A stretch of 64,000 bases of DNA from Dioscorea cayenensis subsp. rotundata (Eukaryota > Streptophyta > Magnoliopsida > Dioscoreales > Dioscoreaceae): the NCBI RefSeq assembly GCF_009730915.1, contig NC_052475.1:31867016-31931015 (forward strand). The letters run 5' to 3'. The position numbers and the translations under genes are program-made. Shown here piece by piece: positions 13,901 through 28,030 of the stretch; position 1 is the stretch's first letter, and each line of letters opens with the position of its first letter. The notes beneath the pieces were generated by a model. It saw only the letters and a program-made list of their open reading frames with translations, ran no database searches and was not told where the DNA came from.

Positions 13901-16900
13901 TTGTGTACTATCATTATCTTTATTTTCTACGTATTTCCTTTCCAGCAATTTCTTTAAATTTGTGGTTTTGTTGTTTAGTACTTGACAAGATTGAGTTACT
14001 TAATCCAGGTCGCCTCCTATTGCATTGCAGCCTTCCCTGGGTCAGTTTTTTTCTCAAGTGAATGAAGGTTGGAGAAAAGGTTATGAGGCCACAACTACGC
14101 ATAGCGGCCATCTTGTATCAGCCCCTTCATTTTCTCATGTTGTAGTTGTATCAATATCTGGTGGCATTCATGATTATCAGGTTTTCCTTTTTTCCCTAGT
14201 AACATCATTTTTTTCATAGTATTCAGTAAACCATACCATAATGTTGCTTAATTTGAATGTAACCATCAATTCCCACTCTCCTTCATCATTAAGTATTGAT
14301 AGTTCCTGAACTAGCCTGTTACTGTGTCCCATCAGCCTTTCTGTGACTGACCTTGGACTATGCGACCTTTTGTTTCTGTTTTGCCTTCAACAACATGATA
14401 ATTATTGTTTGAGTGTGGCTTCTTTGTTGGAAGCTCAACTAGTATATTTTGTGGGAAATTGTTCTCTTGATGGACTGACTTATAATAGAGGATTTGTAAC
14501 TTTTCTTGTTTTTAAATTAGTCACCATCTTTAAGCTATTTTTGCAGTAAGAAAGGTGTGTGGAGGGGTGAAATGCTGTAGCATACATATTCTCATGTGTT
14601 TGATTATGGGCTATGTCTGTTTTAATGTCTTATAGATTGTGCAAGTTCCTTTAGTGATGTTGATATTTAGGGAGTGAACACATTTGATTGTGGGAGTTAA
14701 TTTGATAATTATGATTTAACACCTAAAAAGCCACTGGGGTACATTTTCTCATCATCTTACGTGGAAGGCATAAATATGGTTGCATATTATTTGTGATTGT
14801 AGAATCATGATATGTTACCATTTTATATGTGCAACCATTAAGGACTTTTTCGTATTTATATATCTTAAGGTAATGGAAAAACTAGCACTATCATGTATGT
14901 TACGTCAATCAGTTATGGTCCACAAGTAGGAGTGTGAGCCAGTCTGGCTGGTCTTAAAATAACCAACACATAAGTCTGATATGAGCCTACTCGGTAGGCT
15001 TAGGGCTAACAGGTCCATATTAATGTGTATCTTTTGAATGTGCCAGGGCTTGTTTCCTATAAATTTGCTTAGCCCTAGACTTTCCGCACCCCATCTCTGG
15101 GCATTCCTAAAATAAATTGTAAATTATTCAGTTTATTTATGGTTGGATGAGGTTGTACCGTTGGATTGTCTAGAGTGCAGTTAACAAGTTATCCTTGAAG
15201 TGTTAGCTCTCTGTTTATAGTATTATATTAAGGCAAATGTGATGATAGTGGCGGATGTTGTGTGGACTGAGTCTGTAAAGTTAGATAACAAAGTGCTTTG
15301 GTTAATTAAGCACCTTTTAGTTGTAATTATTGTGAAACGTTGCATTAGGTTAACAAATTTGACTGTCCAACATATTCTATATGTAATATATTTTTGTCAG
15401 CAGAACCATTTAGGTTGTTTATATTGAAATATCTTTTACTCTGCTTGATTGAACATGATAGGATGGCATTGATTTCACAACTACTTGAAAAGGTTATATG
15501 ATATATGATTCTGTGTATGTTTCATGCCACTATTCCAGGTCCGATCAAAGTTGGCTTCTCTTGATGGAATTGTTCCCTCCAGCCATGGTTTTATGGTAGG
15601 TAGCTCAGGAATGAAGAATGTATGGCTCTCGATGGAGCACCAGACTATTCTCTGGTGTAATCAACTTGTTGTGCAGGTGCATAAGATGATATTACTATTC
15701 TGACCAATGGGTGATACTTATTTATGCAATGGTGACTCGTTTTGACGCTTGTATGTTCTACAGTTGTCACACACCCTTCTTAATCTGGTAAATCCTGAAA
15801 CTGGACAACCTTTCCCAAGCGTCAAAAAGAGGCTTCTTGTGTTTGTCAGAATGCTTCAAAGTGGCTTACCTCAAAATTTTAAATTGCTTGAGCATATGCA
15901 ATCATCTCCGGTGAAAGATTTTCCCACGAAGGATGAAAAGGATGATACTGGTACAGCATATATGAGTCTTTTGGTTGATAATTTGCATTTTACTATCCTA
16001 TGAGTTCTACTCTTTGTACACAAATACTAGAACGGGAGATGGTGAAACTTTTTTTTTAAAATGTTCTTCATAAGCATTTAAAAATATGATCAATTCACAT
16101 GGTATGCCTTTTGTATCTATTCGTGTAGCATATATTTCCAGTGTTTCTTATATTGAAGTTGATATTTCATTTTTCCTGCTGCCAATATTGCTTTATTCTT
16201 AGTAACTATGTATGCTACAACTTGTCTAAATATTTCATACCTTTGATTTTTTTATTATTTTTTTAATCTCTTATTTTGAGTCTTTCAGGGGAAGGATCTC
16301 AATTACGGCATCTCTATTCCTGTTCACCATCTTTGCATTGGACTGATGATGGCCTAGAGAAAGATATCTATGTGCAATCAAGTTCTGTTACCATTCTAGC
16401 AATGGATGGGAAAAGACGGTGGCTAGACATCAGGAAACTGGTGAGAAAACATGTGATTAAGTAGATTAATGCTTCCTTTATGTTTAAATTCTGGTTCGCA
16501 ATTTCTGTTGTTATCTCCATGAAGGATGATGCTTTCCAAGCCCAAAATATTCTTGTGTGATTTAGTTGCTATTCTGGTGTATGCCAGGATAGTTTGTGGG
16601 TTCATTTTTTTCTCATTGCTTATTTAGAAGTATGGTTGCTTACTCAGGGATCGGATGGCAAAGGCCACTTCATCTTTGTTACAAACCTGATACCATGTTC
16701 CGGCGTCAGATTACACCTCTGGCCTGAGAGGAGTAAGACATTATCAGAAGCAGAAGTTTCTTCTCATAAAAGAATCCTTGAGGTGACAACACGGATGATT
16801 CAGGATTCCTGCAGGACCTGCCCCAAGGCAGGTACAGACTTTTCTGGTCTTTCTTTTAAATTTGCTTGTTTAGCTTTAAATTTTTGTACATGTTAATAAT

Positions 16901-19900
16901 AAAAAGACTTTGGTTTTTAAGGTTGTGGATTTGACCTATTTGTTTATATGACTTTGGTTCCATCTGAAGGTTTGGCTGAATTCATTAAGTTAATGAAATG
17001 CTTTGATTGCATTCTCTATTTTTCTGTGCAATATTTTCTTTTGTTTTTCACTAGATTTCTAACTGCATACTTTATACATGAATTGTCGGGTAGACTGAAA
17101 ATGTTAATTTGTCCAGATTGAGCCTGGAAGTCAAACTGAACAAGCACCTCCATCAGCTGTGCTTCAATTGAGTCCAGAGGAAATGCATGGTTTCCGATTC
17201 TTGACAATTTCAGTTGCTCCTAGCCCGGTATTGTTTATAATTTGCACTAGCATCTTGTTTTGTGGTCTACATATACTCGTATTTTTGAAACTAACTACAA
17301 CTGCTCTATCATGTGCCAAGTGTTTGTGTTAGTTTTCTTTATGCAATTTTTGCTTGGATTTGATCTGATTTTTTTATTTTGTTCCAATTATTTGGTTGTT
17401 CGCCCAACTTATTTTAACCAAGGTTTATTCATGATATACTTTTCTTGCTGTAATTTGTGAATCTTTGAACATTGCTAGTAGTTTCTGGATATCTTAGTGG
17501 CATATATTTAAGTTCTGTGGCTGTGATTTTGCTTCAATTCAATTATATGCGTGAACTGACATATATGTGCAGACTATTTCAGGTAGGCCTCCCCCAGCTG
17601 CTTCTATGGCTGTAGGCCAATTTTTTAATCCTGAAGATGGCCAGAGAAAATTTTCTCCTGGCTTTTCAGTTCGCACAATCTATGCTGAAGAGGTCTGTCT
17701 GAATAATTAAATATCTGCATTTAAATTTTAGGATGCCTAAACCATGCAACCTTTTCTTCTCCTTGGATTTATATTTGGTTGAACTTAAGCATAGTATGAC
17801 TTAAAATGACAGTTTTTTTTCTTCAGGAAATGTTCTTGAAGGAAGATCATCCTCTTGCTTTAAATCTGTCATTCTCATTGAGCTTAGGCCTTTTTCCAAT
17901 TAATGTTTCACTGAGAACTGTGGGCTGTGGAATTAAAACTTCTGGGGATCAAGCTGGAGTGGACCAGAGCAGTAAGACTTTTAACTGAATTTCTTATTGT
18001 AATTCAGTGGATGGTTAACATTGTTGTCAATTGACTAAAATACAATAGTTACTCTGTCAAGCATTCTCAGAAGGTGTTACCACAGCCACCTTCTTAAGCT
18101 CTAATTTAAGCTTCTGTCACCACTATTGTCTGCAAACATGATTTTCATGATCTATATGGTGCTTTTCTTTTTGCCATTTAAGAGCTATAGATGAATATTT
18201 ATTCTAGGTCTGGTTTAAAGTAATAAACAATTGATGGAATTGGCATACAAGTCATGAATTGACAGATCTTAATTTATAGAGATATGTGGTTGCTTGCTTT
18301 ATGGTTGTGAATTTGTGAATCCTGTTGAAGTCATGATGCCTTAAATGGCATAAAATGAGAAAAAGGGCATGTTTTTGTTCCAGAGTAATTAGAATGAACA
18401 CAGTTTATATGGACTTATTTTTGCTAATGAAAGGAATGCAATCAAACTTTTGAAATATTTGTGGGGAATGAATAAACTATCCTAACTTTTTAGTCCTTTT
18501 CTTTTGGTTGATTTGCAAGTTTACGTTTGCCCTTGAGTTAGTGCCTTTCCGACGACTATGCACTTAGCTCTTTGTGCTATTTTACTCTGTTAGTTGCACA
18601 TTTTTTTTTTCTCCTTGAATGTAAAGCTTTTCACACTAAAATCAGCATATTTGTTCCCCCATGGGTGTTTCAAAATTTTCTTATTCTTGTCTGATTTTAT
18701 TTCACATGGATCATTCAGCAAACATGAATAATTTGCATTCAAGAATTTGTGGATATGATGCATTCCCATTAATTTTGCAGACTTGTGCAAACTGCGCTGC
18801 TTCCCTCCGGTTGCCCTTGCTTGGGATGCTGTGTCAGGTCTACATATAATTCCTAATCTGTATTCTGAGGCTATTGTTGTTGATTCATCTCCTGCGATGT
18901 GGGTTTCAAATCCTGTGTCTGAGAGAACCACCATTCTTTTGCTGGTGATTATCTAGAATTTTTTTATTTATATAGTTGCTTATTCAAGTTGGTCATGAAT
19001 CATGACTGAAAGCCTTCCATTTTACATCAGGCATGCGTGAGCTTATTTATTCTGCTCGCCTCTTGTAGAGAACAATCATAAATATTTGTTTTTTGCAGGT
19101 CGATCCACATTGCTCATACAAACTCAATTTTTCTGTTTCACTCACTGCTGCAGCAAGCAGATTCTTTCTTTTGTATTCATCACAGGTTTACATTTAATGA
19201 TGAATTTTATGTTTTGTGAATATGGTTTAATATCTTTGTTTAATTATTGTAAGCACTGATGCTTTGAGGCTGTTTATTGTGAGTTGAACTTTTTAGCTGT
19301 GGAACTTGCAGATTTGTGGCTTTATGGTAGCTGTGATATTGTTTGCTTTGATGCGCCAAGCAGACGCATGGGAACTCGACTTGTCTATGCCATCACTTAT
19401 AACAGCTGTAGAGTTGAATTTGAGATTACCGTTCCCACTTTTGCTTCTCTCTGTGCTTCCTATATCTGTTTCATTACTCCTTTCTTTGCTCAGAAGCGAA
19501 CCAGTTACTCCAGTTGCCAGTTTTGTTGGGGTCTCCACAGTCTGTTATTTAGTGGCCAATGGATCTGTTATACTTGTGATATTGATCTCTTATTTTGTCC
19601 TGTATGTAGCTGCCACTGTACAAGTTTTCATTAAAAAACGGCAAGTATTCTTCTTCTTATTCTTCAGCGTTTTCTGGATTAAACAAAGTGACCAAATGTG
19701 TGGTAGGTCTGGCTTGTAGAACATGTAGATTTAGCATGTGCTCATCTTGTTTGACATTATCTGTTGTTGGTTGTTTGGTTCCAAGTTTCTTGATAAGCAG
19801 ATGCTCTTATGTATAGATCATGCTGCATAGTGCAACCAAGTTGAGTAATCACAGTTCTGCCTGGAAGCTAGCTTCTGCCATTCTAACATGTGTTTCACAA

Positions 19901-22900
19901 ATCCATTGATAGAACAAGCTTTGTGAGCACCGTTCCTAATCTTCTCACTTGCTTCCCTCTCTTTGGTTGCCATGGATGTGGAAATATATGTGAGATTGCT
20001 TTTGAGAATGCTGGCTGTCTGATACCACTCAGTTATCCCGCTACTGGTGTAGCCGTGTAGGAAATTAATGCAAGTTTGCATTTGGGAATTTGCTAATGAC
20101 TAACTATCCAGTGTGATAAGTCTAAATTGCTTTTTAATTAGTGTGGAACACTTGACTGCTTTGTGACTGAATCTGATATCGATTACATTTCAGTAATTTG
20201 CTTGTGATATGTTTGTCTGGTGGATCTTCATCAATAGGGATATTGTCCTCAATGTACTTATCACTCTTGTTATTAAAAACTAACAGTCACAAGCAGACAT
20301 TGGCTGCTGATATTTACTGTAGTTTGTTGTCTGTTGCAGTATGATGTAAAACAAAAACATTGTCAAATTAGGAATTTTAGATGTAAGAGAATGTGTGTGC
20401 AGCATTCAGGTTTCATGGGATTTATACCTCTTAGCTCAAACATTTACTAGGAATGCTTTTGTTCTAAACAGGCTTGGTTGTTATGCAGGTGGCAGGGTTG
20501 GGAGGAAAATCCTCGATTGACTTATCTTCGTCGTTTACTTAGTTTCTCGTCTGTCTTCTTTCAATTGAGGGTATGTTTATATTAACCTTTAATATAACTT
20601 TCTCATACTGCAATCATAATCTCCAGTATCGTCTTCTGTGATTTCGAACTGCTTGTGCTAATTATTTCTGGTTGTGTTATGCTCTCTTTGTGCTATTTAT
20701 TAGTCTTCTACCCTCTCACTAGATGAGATGACTATTTTTGCAGCTTGTGCGCATCATCAGAAACAGCCCAAATCTTGTGGTTGCAATTGTCACAATCCCT
20801 GTGATCTGCTTTATTCATCCAGCCCTGGGCCTGATGTTTCTGATCCTTTCCCATGCTTTGCATTGTCATGCAGCTTTATGCAGGTAAATAAAGTAAAACA
20901 AATCCTATATCTTTGTTAATCGCAGAGGCCTAGTTAAGGTCATTTGCTGCTACTTTTTAACTGGGCAATAGAACATCACAGCATGTGATTTTAGCTGGCC
21001 TGTTGCATGTATATATTGAAAAATTGCTTGTCTGACTAGAGGCTGTGTATGGAATGTACACTATCCTAGGTCTTTGCATCAAGCATCTCAGAAAATGCTA
21101 TTGGCTATTGGAAATTAGTCATAGTCATAAAGTTTATATTTGGAAATTACAGGGATTAAATGATAATGAAATACCATAGCAGCACAGGAATTATGCCCTT
21201 TCAAATGGTTCAGATGCATCATTTTAGTCTCTGCACGACCTGTAATTTCACTATTAATAGGGAATTAATTTCAATTCTTTTATGGTTACCCTTGAACTTG
21301 CAATAAATGATCAGTAAAATTATTGAACCCAGCCATCTGTCGTGATCACCATTAAGATTTAGTAAAACCTCGAGTTGAAAGAACTCAATATTAGTTCTAA
21401 AGCTGTGTCAACTAGGGCCAACATGTGCTTCGACTAACAGATTATTGATCTTCCTCTCTCAGAGGAGATTATTGTTATGATATTTGTTTCAAGTTAAAAA
21501 AGAAAAAGAAAAAGAAAAAGTGAAGGAGTTGATTCTTCTTATTGGGCTGAAAAATTTTCATGAGTGAAAATGAATAATATTTTAGTCAAATTGGTCAAAC
21601 AAAAATTTGGGTCACTAAACAGGCACCATGGGAAATATGATCAAGGTATCCCTTGGTATTGGAAGTTAATTTAATGACTAACAAATTTCTTGTTTGGTCT
21701 ATTTTCTTGTGTTCATTTTTTGTAATCAATGGTATACGAGTCTAAGAGTTATATCCCATTTTTGTAACAGTTTTTTGGCGGCTTCGTTTCGCAGTAATTC
21801 ACAAAGAAAGGAGTTTTATGATTCTAGAACCAACGGCATATCTTCATTGCCAGCCAAAGCTAGTGGTGTATTTGGTCCACTTCTACCATTGGATGAGAAC
21901 AGCTCTTCAAGTCCAAACTCTGCAAGAAGCTATGGTGACAGTCAGTTAGAGATTTTTAATTATCAGCATGGAGTGCTGATCTTGCATGTTCTTGCAACTC
22001 TCATGTTTATACCCTCACTAGTGGCTTGGTTACAGGTATGCATTTCTATTTCCATGATTACTTAAATGCAATTGTTGTACATTACATTATGCCTGAAGAA
22101 AGGTTAGAATTCTCAAATTATTGATTAGAACTGTAAAGAGAACCAATTTTATGGACAACCCTAATTTTTCAAAAGAAGTATACAGTTATTTGTGTTAAGC
22201 CAATGGCTTGCCAACCTATAAAATTAGTTGTAGCCAGATTTTGGTGAAGTATTTCATGTTATGATGTCGTAGATGTATAAAAATGTTTATGTTTGCGATC
22301 TTTTGTTTATATATCAAGGAAAGAAAAGAAAACAATGAAAACTAATTTCAAATGCAAACCATTTTTTCCTTTCCTTCATCATTTTCCTTTTCTCTATTAT
22401 TCCTCTATTCAGTCATATCCTTCACTATTCAATACTTAATATGTCTGATTACATCATTTCAATTAAGCAGAGATTTTCCTTAGTAAAGGATGTTTTGATG
22501 GGAAAGTAGAATTATTTATACCTTGTTCTTTAGGCCCTTAGCCTGTTCTAGTACATTATGTTAAATTGCATGAACCCAACTATGTCATCTCCAGGTTTTG
22601 TGGAATCCTTTTGCTATCTATATTCCTGTTACCTCATTGTTTAGTGAATAGACCTACCAAATCATCTCAGTTAGTGCCTATTCCCAGTAAGCCAAGTGTA
22701 TGAGAAATTTGCAGACTAGGCTCCAACATCAATTATCAACTGATTGCTGCGTTCATATTCTGTGCTTATCAACAAGCGCAACAAACACTGATACTTTCAA
22801 TGCTGTTATTGCCAACTAGGTTAGCAAGTATGACAAAAAAGTGAGCCATTTCCCAGCTAATTTATGCTTTCTGCCTGCCCTACTCTTCTGAAGATACATA

Positions 22901-23313
22901 GGCATGTGATGTAAATATATCATCATCTAGTTTTTTTGTAGCATGACTCACATATGTTCCTTATATTTAATTTTCAGAGAATTGGCTTGGGGCAGCGCTT
23001 TCCTTGGTTTGCAGACTCTGCTCTCTGTGTAGGCGTACTCTTCCATGGTCTCTGTGGCACCTCACCAGACATCAGTTCCCTCTCATCTCCTTTACCTAGA
23101 CTCTTTGGTCGGGAAATTGGTCTTAGTCTAGTATACCTTCTTGCTGGATATTACTCTTTTCTCTCTGCTCTGGCCTTGGCCCCTTACAGAGTATTTTACG
23201 CATTGGCAAGCATTGGAATCCTGTCTTTTGCAGCTACGCTCATCAGTAACAGAAACAGACATAAAGGTGATGCAGCATATAGAACCCGGAGGCGACACTC
23301 TCATAAACATTAG
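10935..23313 (+). CDS. GPI inositol-deacylase, PGAP1-like, 18 exons
   Basis: PGAP1-type enzymes are ER membrane lipases that remove the acyl chain from the inositol of GPI anchors before export. Exons: 10935-11225, 11824-12078, 13657-13847, 14009-14180, 15539-15676, 15764-15950, 16289-16440, 16648-16831, 17117-17227, 17573-17692, 17827-17971, 18781-18944, 19099-19185, 19297-19640, 20489-20570, 20744-20883, 21771-22035, 22978-23313; about 1120 residues. The N-terminus has a membrane segment (about residues 9-26) and the conserved VPVLFIPGNGGSYKQ. The nucleophile motif GHSMGG has its Ser near residue 215. The C-terminal part has several hydrophobic helices and ends in basic RRRHSHKH. Two introns appear to use GC donors (after 11225 and after 19640). 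Exon 8 (16648-16831) carries one base too many to join exon 9 in frame, most simply an extra C in CCCC at 16821-16824; this may be an assembly error. Otherwise intact. Confidence 0.9.
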
Positions 23314-24669
23314 CATTCTCATAGGCAATACTTTGTTCACAAGTTTCTTACCTGGGTTTCTCCCATGTGAAGTGAAATTTCATACACGGCTCCATCAATT
23401 TTTACCACTTCAACACATTGCAGGAAGTGACCTGGCTTCATGTTGACAAATTTTGTGACACAGATTGAGTTAAGCAGGGATTTCCTCCGGTTTCTAATTG
23501 AGGACAATGCTCGAAATATTTCCTGTTATTGTATTACTCTGCAGAAAGGATGAGACCGCGCCACCCACCCACCTCCTATTTTGGTGTTGTACTGAGCTTG
23601 ATAGATTATGACCCTTGCGGTTGCGGCAAATCAGGTCCAAATGAATATCATAAACTTATCATTTATTTTTATTTGTGTTTGATGTTCAAGAGGGTAATTG
23701 GCTGTTGAGATTTTTGCTGATCAAGTATGGGTATTTGTTAGTGACATTAAAGTTTTGATGCTTTGCATGTCCGCCCAGGAAAATAGAGTATCATTGTTTT
23801 GTTGACTACTGTACTGATTGTTTGTGGCTGTGAATTTTCTTTGGTTAGCTTCCTTTCTTTCTTTCTTTCTTTTAATGGAGCTTTCTTATGATTTTGTCTG
23901 CTCTTATTCATGGACATCATCAAGCTTTTCCATTGATAGAGAAATATATTGTCGTCTACTCTTGATTAGATATTTTAATTCAAATAATATCATGAACCAC
24001 AATGTTTACTCTTAATCTCTCAATAATATTATTATTGTACTCAAGAAAGCTTTTAGAAATGTAATTAAATATATTTCAATAAACTATATATATATAGTAC
24101 ACTACAATGCTTGTCCAATGCCTGCTTGACAGTTAATACCTCGCCAAAAAAATGAGACATCATAATCTGTAGTACCATTCTCAAGCCTGGACAAATGCCG
24201 GCTCAAAAAAATATCTTTCAAAACAGGGTTCATAATTTATTTCATTTATAAATCTAGTGTTTTTGTGTAAAATAGAAGTGATGTAAAATATATTTGCAGT
24301 TTATTTACTTCAGATAAAGGTTTTTGGTCGCTTTCTCCTACATTTATATATTAAACCAAAAAAAAATACTTAATTAGTAGAAAAACATCCCTCAGCTGGG
24401 TCCAATATATATGATTATAAGTTAAAAAAAAAAGAAGTTATATTCACATACATGTACACACAACACAAACTCTCTCTCTCTCTCTCTCTTGATATATATA
24501 TATTTAATATATATACACCAATAATTGAGGTATCAATATTACCATAAAAAATATATATACTTAAATTTAAACTCAAATATTTATACATCTTTTCTTGGAC
24601 TAATTTATAAAATTTCAGCTGTAGAAAATCTAACACCTTTTTCATCTCTCTCCCGCGAAACCAAATTTA
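23314..24669. other. 3' UTR of PGAP1-like gene and promoter region of the ARM gene
   Basis: The first few hundred bases (to roughly 23850) are probably 3' UTR and flank. After about 24000 the DNA is AT-rich. A CT tract at about 24471-24489 and ATATATAT/TTTAATATATATAC at about 24493-24516 lie 150-200 bases before the ATG at 24670 and may be core promoter and leader. No coding gene seen. Confidence 0.5.
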
Positions 24670-27430
24670 TTGGCTCTCAAAACCATGTGCCAAAATTCAA
24701 GTCCAAACCCTAACCCTTGCTCGCCGGACTCCGGCGAGCCATCGCCGGATGAGAAGAAGCAAGCCTTGGTTCGCGAGCTCGCCCTTAAGCTCTCTCATGG
24801 CGATGCCGTGGCCCGTGTCCAGGCTGCTCGGGACATCCGCCGTCATGCCCGTTCATCACCCAAGGCGCGCTCCCTCTTCGCCTCAGCTGCTGTTGTCCAG
24901 CCTCTTGTCTCTATGCTCCCCTCCCCTGATCATGAAACTCGTGAGGCTTCCCTTCTCGCCCTACTTAACCTCGCCGTTCGCAACGAGAGGTGAGCTCTCT
25001 GATTTTCCTTTTGAATTTCTTTTTTTCCATTTCGTTTTAATTTTTAATTTTTAATGTTTATGTTTGTTTGTCTTTGTTGTTTGTGTAGTTTTCTAATTTG
25101 GAATAAAATATTTGTGCTGATTTGTTGAGGAGTTGGATGGTTTTTGCTGAAAATCTGTAGTCTTCGATATGAGATTGAACTCAAATTATTGGAGTCTTGA
25201 TGCTTTTACTGGTTTTATTGGATGAGGGAAAATTGAAGAATAGAAAAAAAAAAGGGGGGGATTCTAAGGAAGATAAACAGAAAGTTATATTGATAAAGAT
25301 TTTATTTTTCATTTGCTTGTCCATATTATCTTCTTCTCTTATTCGTACACAAGAAAACATATATACTTTCCTTTTTTTTGTTTGTTTTAATCTCAATCCA
25401 AATTTGGGAGACACTATTGAGTGTTAATATTTGATGTTTGAGCTTTGTGACTTTGTAGCATGAATAAGCCTACTGAATTTTGTTTGTTCGCTTGTTCCTT
25501 TGTCTGTTTGTATGCTTGTCGCTTTATGTTATCTTAGTTTATAATTAATTCTTTTATGATTGTTTGAGAAAATTTGGATGTTTTGGGTAAGAATATGATG
25601 CCTTTGATATGCGAATGAAGCCAATAAGTGGAAAGTTAATGGTTTTGACGGCTAATATTAAGATTAGTGGTTGTTTGTGTTGTGTGTGTGTGAGCGCACC
25701 TTCGTGAACATGTGATTGTGTGTCCCCATATTTATTTTTTTAATTGGAATCTATTGTTTGTGCTGATTTGATGAGAATATGGTGAGAATCTAGACATTGT
25801 GTGATAAGAATAAAACCATCTGCGACATGAGTTAATGCCCTTTTTAATCATGAAAGTGACAATTAAGGATTGTTTAGTGATGTTGGAGAATATTTATCAG
25901 AGGCTTATCACTTTTGAGCATGAATAAGGCTGATAGATTGGATTGGCTCATATGTGCATCAGATGTTCTGTATTGCATCCTGTTATTTGTACATTGTAGA
26001 TAGGATCAGCATCCAAGAACTGTATTCTTAAGTGTTACTAATGGGTTAAAGTTGCATGTTTTGGCACATGAAAGAAGAATCATTTTTTTCCTATGCCTTT
26101 TATTGTTTGTTTTGTGCCTGGAATCTGGATTGCTTTTGATTTTCACGGGAAGAGATGGACCATTAGAATGGAATATAATGAGCACAAGTAAAAGACTCAT
26201 GTCTTTGAAATCACATGCTGAATTTTACGAGGAAATTTTCTCAAATGTAATTTCCAGAAATGATGAGAATCTTTCACATTTTATCTATCATATATTCCAT
26301 AGGCATGTGATATTATGCCTGGTCTATGGTGTTATTAGATGTTGCAGCACGATAGATGTGAGTGATAGTCGTTTGTGAGGAATGAAGACATTGTCTGTTT
26401 TCTTGTGATTGTTGCTAGCTTGTGTCTTATAGCTTTATTTTATTTTATTTTCTCTTGGAATTTCTTGATATTGGCATGATATATCAGTATGATGACTTGA
26501 TAAATGATCAACAAGAGATGGACATGTATATATGTTTGCTTATATGTGTTTGTTTGTATAGTGCTTTTTAGACTGCACACCTAACGGTAATCTTATGCTT
26601 TTCATAGAAACAAGGACAAAATAGTGAAGACAGGCGCTGTCCCTCATCTTGTAGAGCTACTCAGATCTGAGAATTGTGGTCTCAGAGAGTTAGCTACAGC
26701 AGCGATTTTAACACTGTCAGCTTCGGATGCCAACAAAACAATCATTGCGGCCTCTGGAGTAGTGCCCCTTCTTGTTCAAATCCTCATTTCCGGTGGCATT
26801 CAGGGCAAGGTTGATGCTGTCACAGCCTTGTACAACCTCTCTATTTGCAAAGAGAATACCTTTCTTGAGATTTCTGTGGAAGCAATCACTCCTCTTCTTG
26901 CTCTTTTGAAAGATAGCAAGAAATACTCCAAATTTGCAGAGAAAGCAACCTCGCTACTTGGAATTCTTGCAGAATCTGAAGAAGGGAGGTGCGTAATTGC
27001 TGAATCTGATGGTGCTATTCTGACTTTGGTAGAGACTGTCGAAGAGGGTTCTCCATTTAGCACTGAATACGCAGTGGGGATTCTACTTTCCTTATGCAAA
27101 GGATGCCGGGAGAAGTACCGGGAACTAATCCTCAAAGAAGGAGCAATTCCAGGACTTCTTTTATTAACTGCCGATGGTACTACCAAAGCTCGGGTGAGTG
27201 CCCATGAGCTACTCGACTTGCTCAGAGATGAGTCAAAGCCGAAGAGGGTGCCATCTGAAGACTTGGAAACTATAGTTTACGACATTGCTACAAGGGTCGA
27301 CGGTCCAGAGAGAGCTGAAGAAACAGCAAAGAAGTTATTGCATGATATGGTTCGGCGAAACATGGAACTGAGCATCAATAAGCTTCAACACAGGGCTGCA
27401 TTGCACACTCCAAATGTTCCCTTAACTTGA
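24670..27430 (+). CDS. ARM-repeat protein, U-box 4/45-like without U-box
   Basis: Two exons, 24670-24989 and 26608-27430, join in phase (NER/NKDK) to give 380 residues. After a short polar N-terminus (Ser/Pro-rich, about 30 residues) comes a continuous run of about seven armadillo repeats. These have typical motifs such as GAVPHLVELL, GVVPLLVQIL, ALYNLSICKEN and GAIPGLLLL. No U-box is visible, so it belongs to the ARM-only relatives of plant U-box (PUB) proteins rather than the E3 ligases themselves. A start at the second ATG (24685) is equally possible. ARM arrays bind proteins; the partner cannot be told from sequence. The coding part of exon 1 is GC-rich compared with the flanks. The 1.6-kb intron is AT-rich and shows nothing recognisable. 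The reading frame is intact. Confidence 0.85.
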
Positions 27431-28030
27431 GTAATCCTTATCATAATGTTCTAATTAATCAGTGTATCAGTTTCTCAATGTATTTGGATATGACTTTGAT
27501 CATTTCCAGAGAACTGGTTGATGTTAAATTTCTGAGTTGAGCTTAGAATTACAGGTTGCTAAACTTGCTGTTGTAATTTTCTTGTACAAATGCTCCTCTT
27601 TTTAAGAGGAAGATAAATATTAATTTCTATCAGTATCAATTTAACATTTGCGGGGAAATTGTGCAAAAATACAACAGTTTACCATTTTTTTTTTAACCTT
27701 ATATGGTTACATAAAATAAGGTAATTATTTATGAAAACATAAAATTGAACTTTGATTGTAATAGCATATATATATATATATATATATATTCATTTTAAAA
27801 TAATTCTATTAGTAAAAAGTAAAAACCAGACTTCTCAAATAAACTTTACTTTTAAAATTAACAATAGGTTATCGTCTTTTTCTTTGAATTAATATATAAA
27901 ATTATGTTTGGACAATCATTTGAGAAATTTATTTGTTAAACCTATTTTCTAATTATGAGTATAAATTTTGTAAGTTCCATCCTGAATAACCAACATTATG
28001 AAGTATATATATATATATGATATTCAAAAT
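27431..28030. other. 3' UTR of ARM gene and AT-rich spacer
   Basis: Probably 3' UTR to about 27640, then AT-rich spacer with an (AT)n tract near 27765-27790 and another near 28004-28018. No gene seen. Similarity to the 38.1-kb promoter block begins at the end of this stretch, near the first G-box. Confidence 0.5.
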
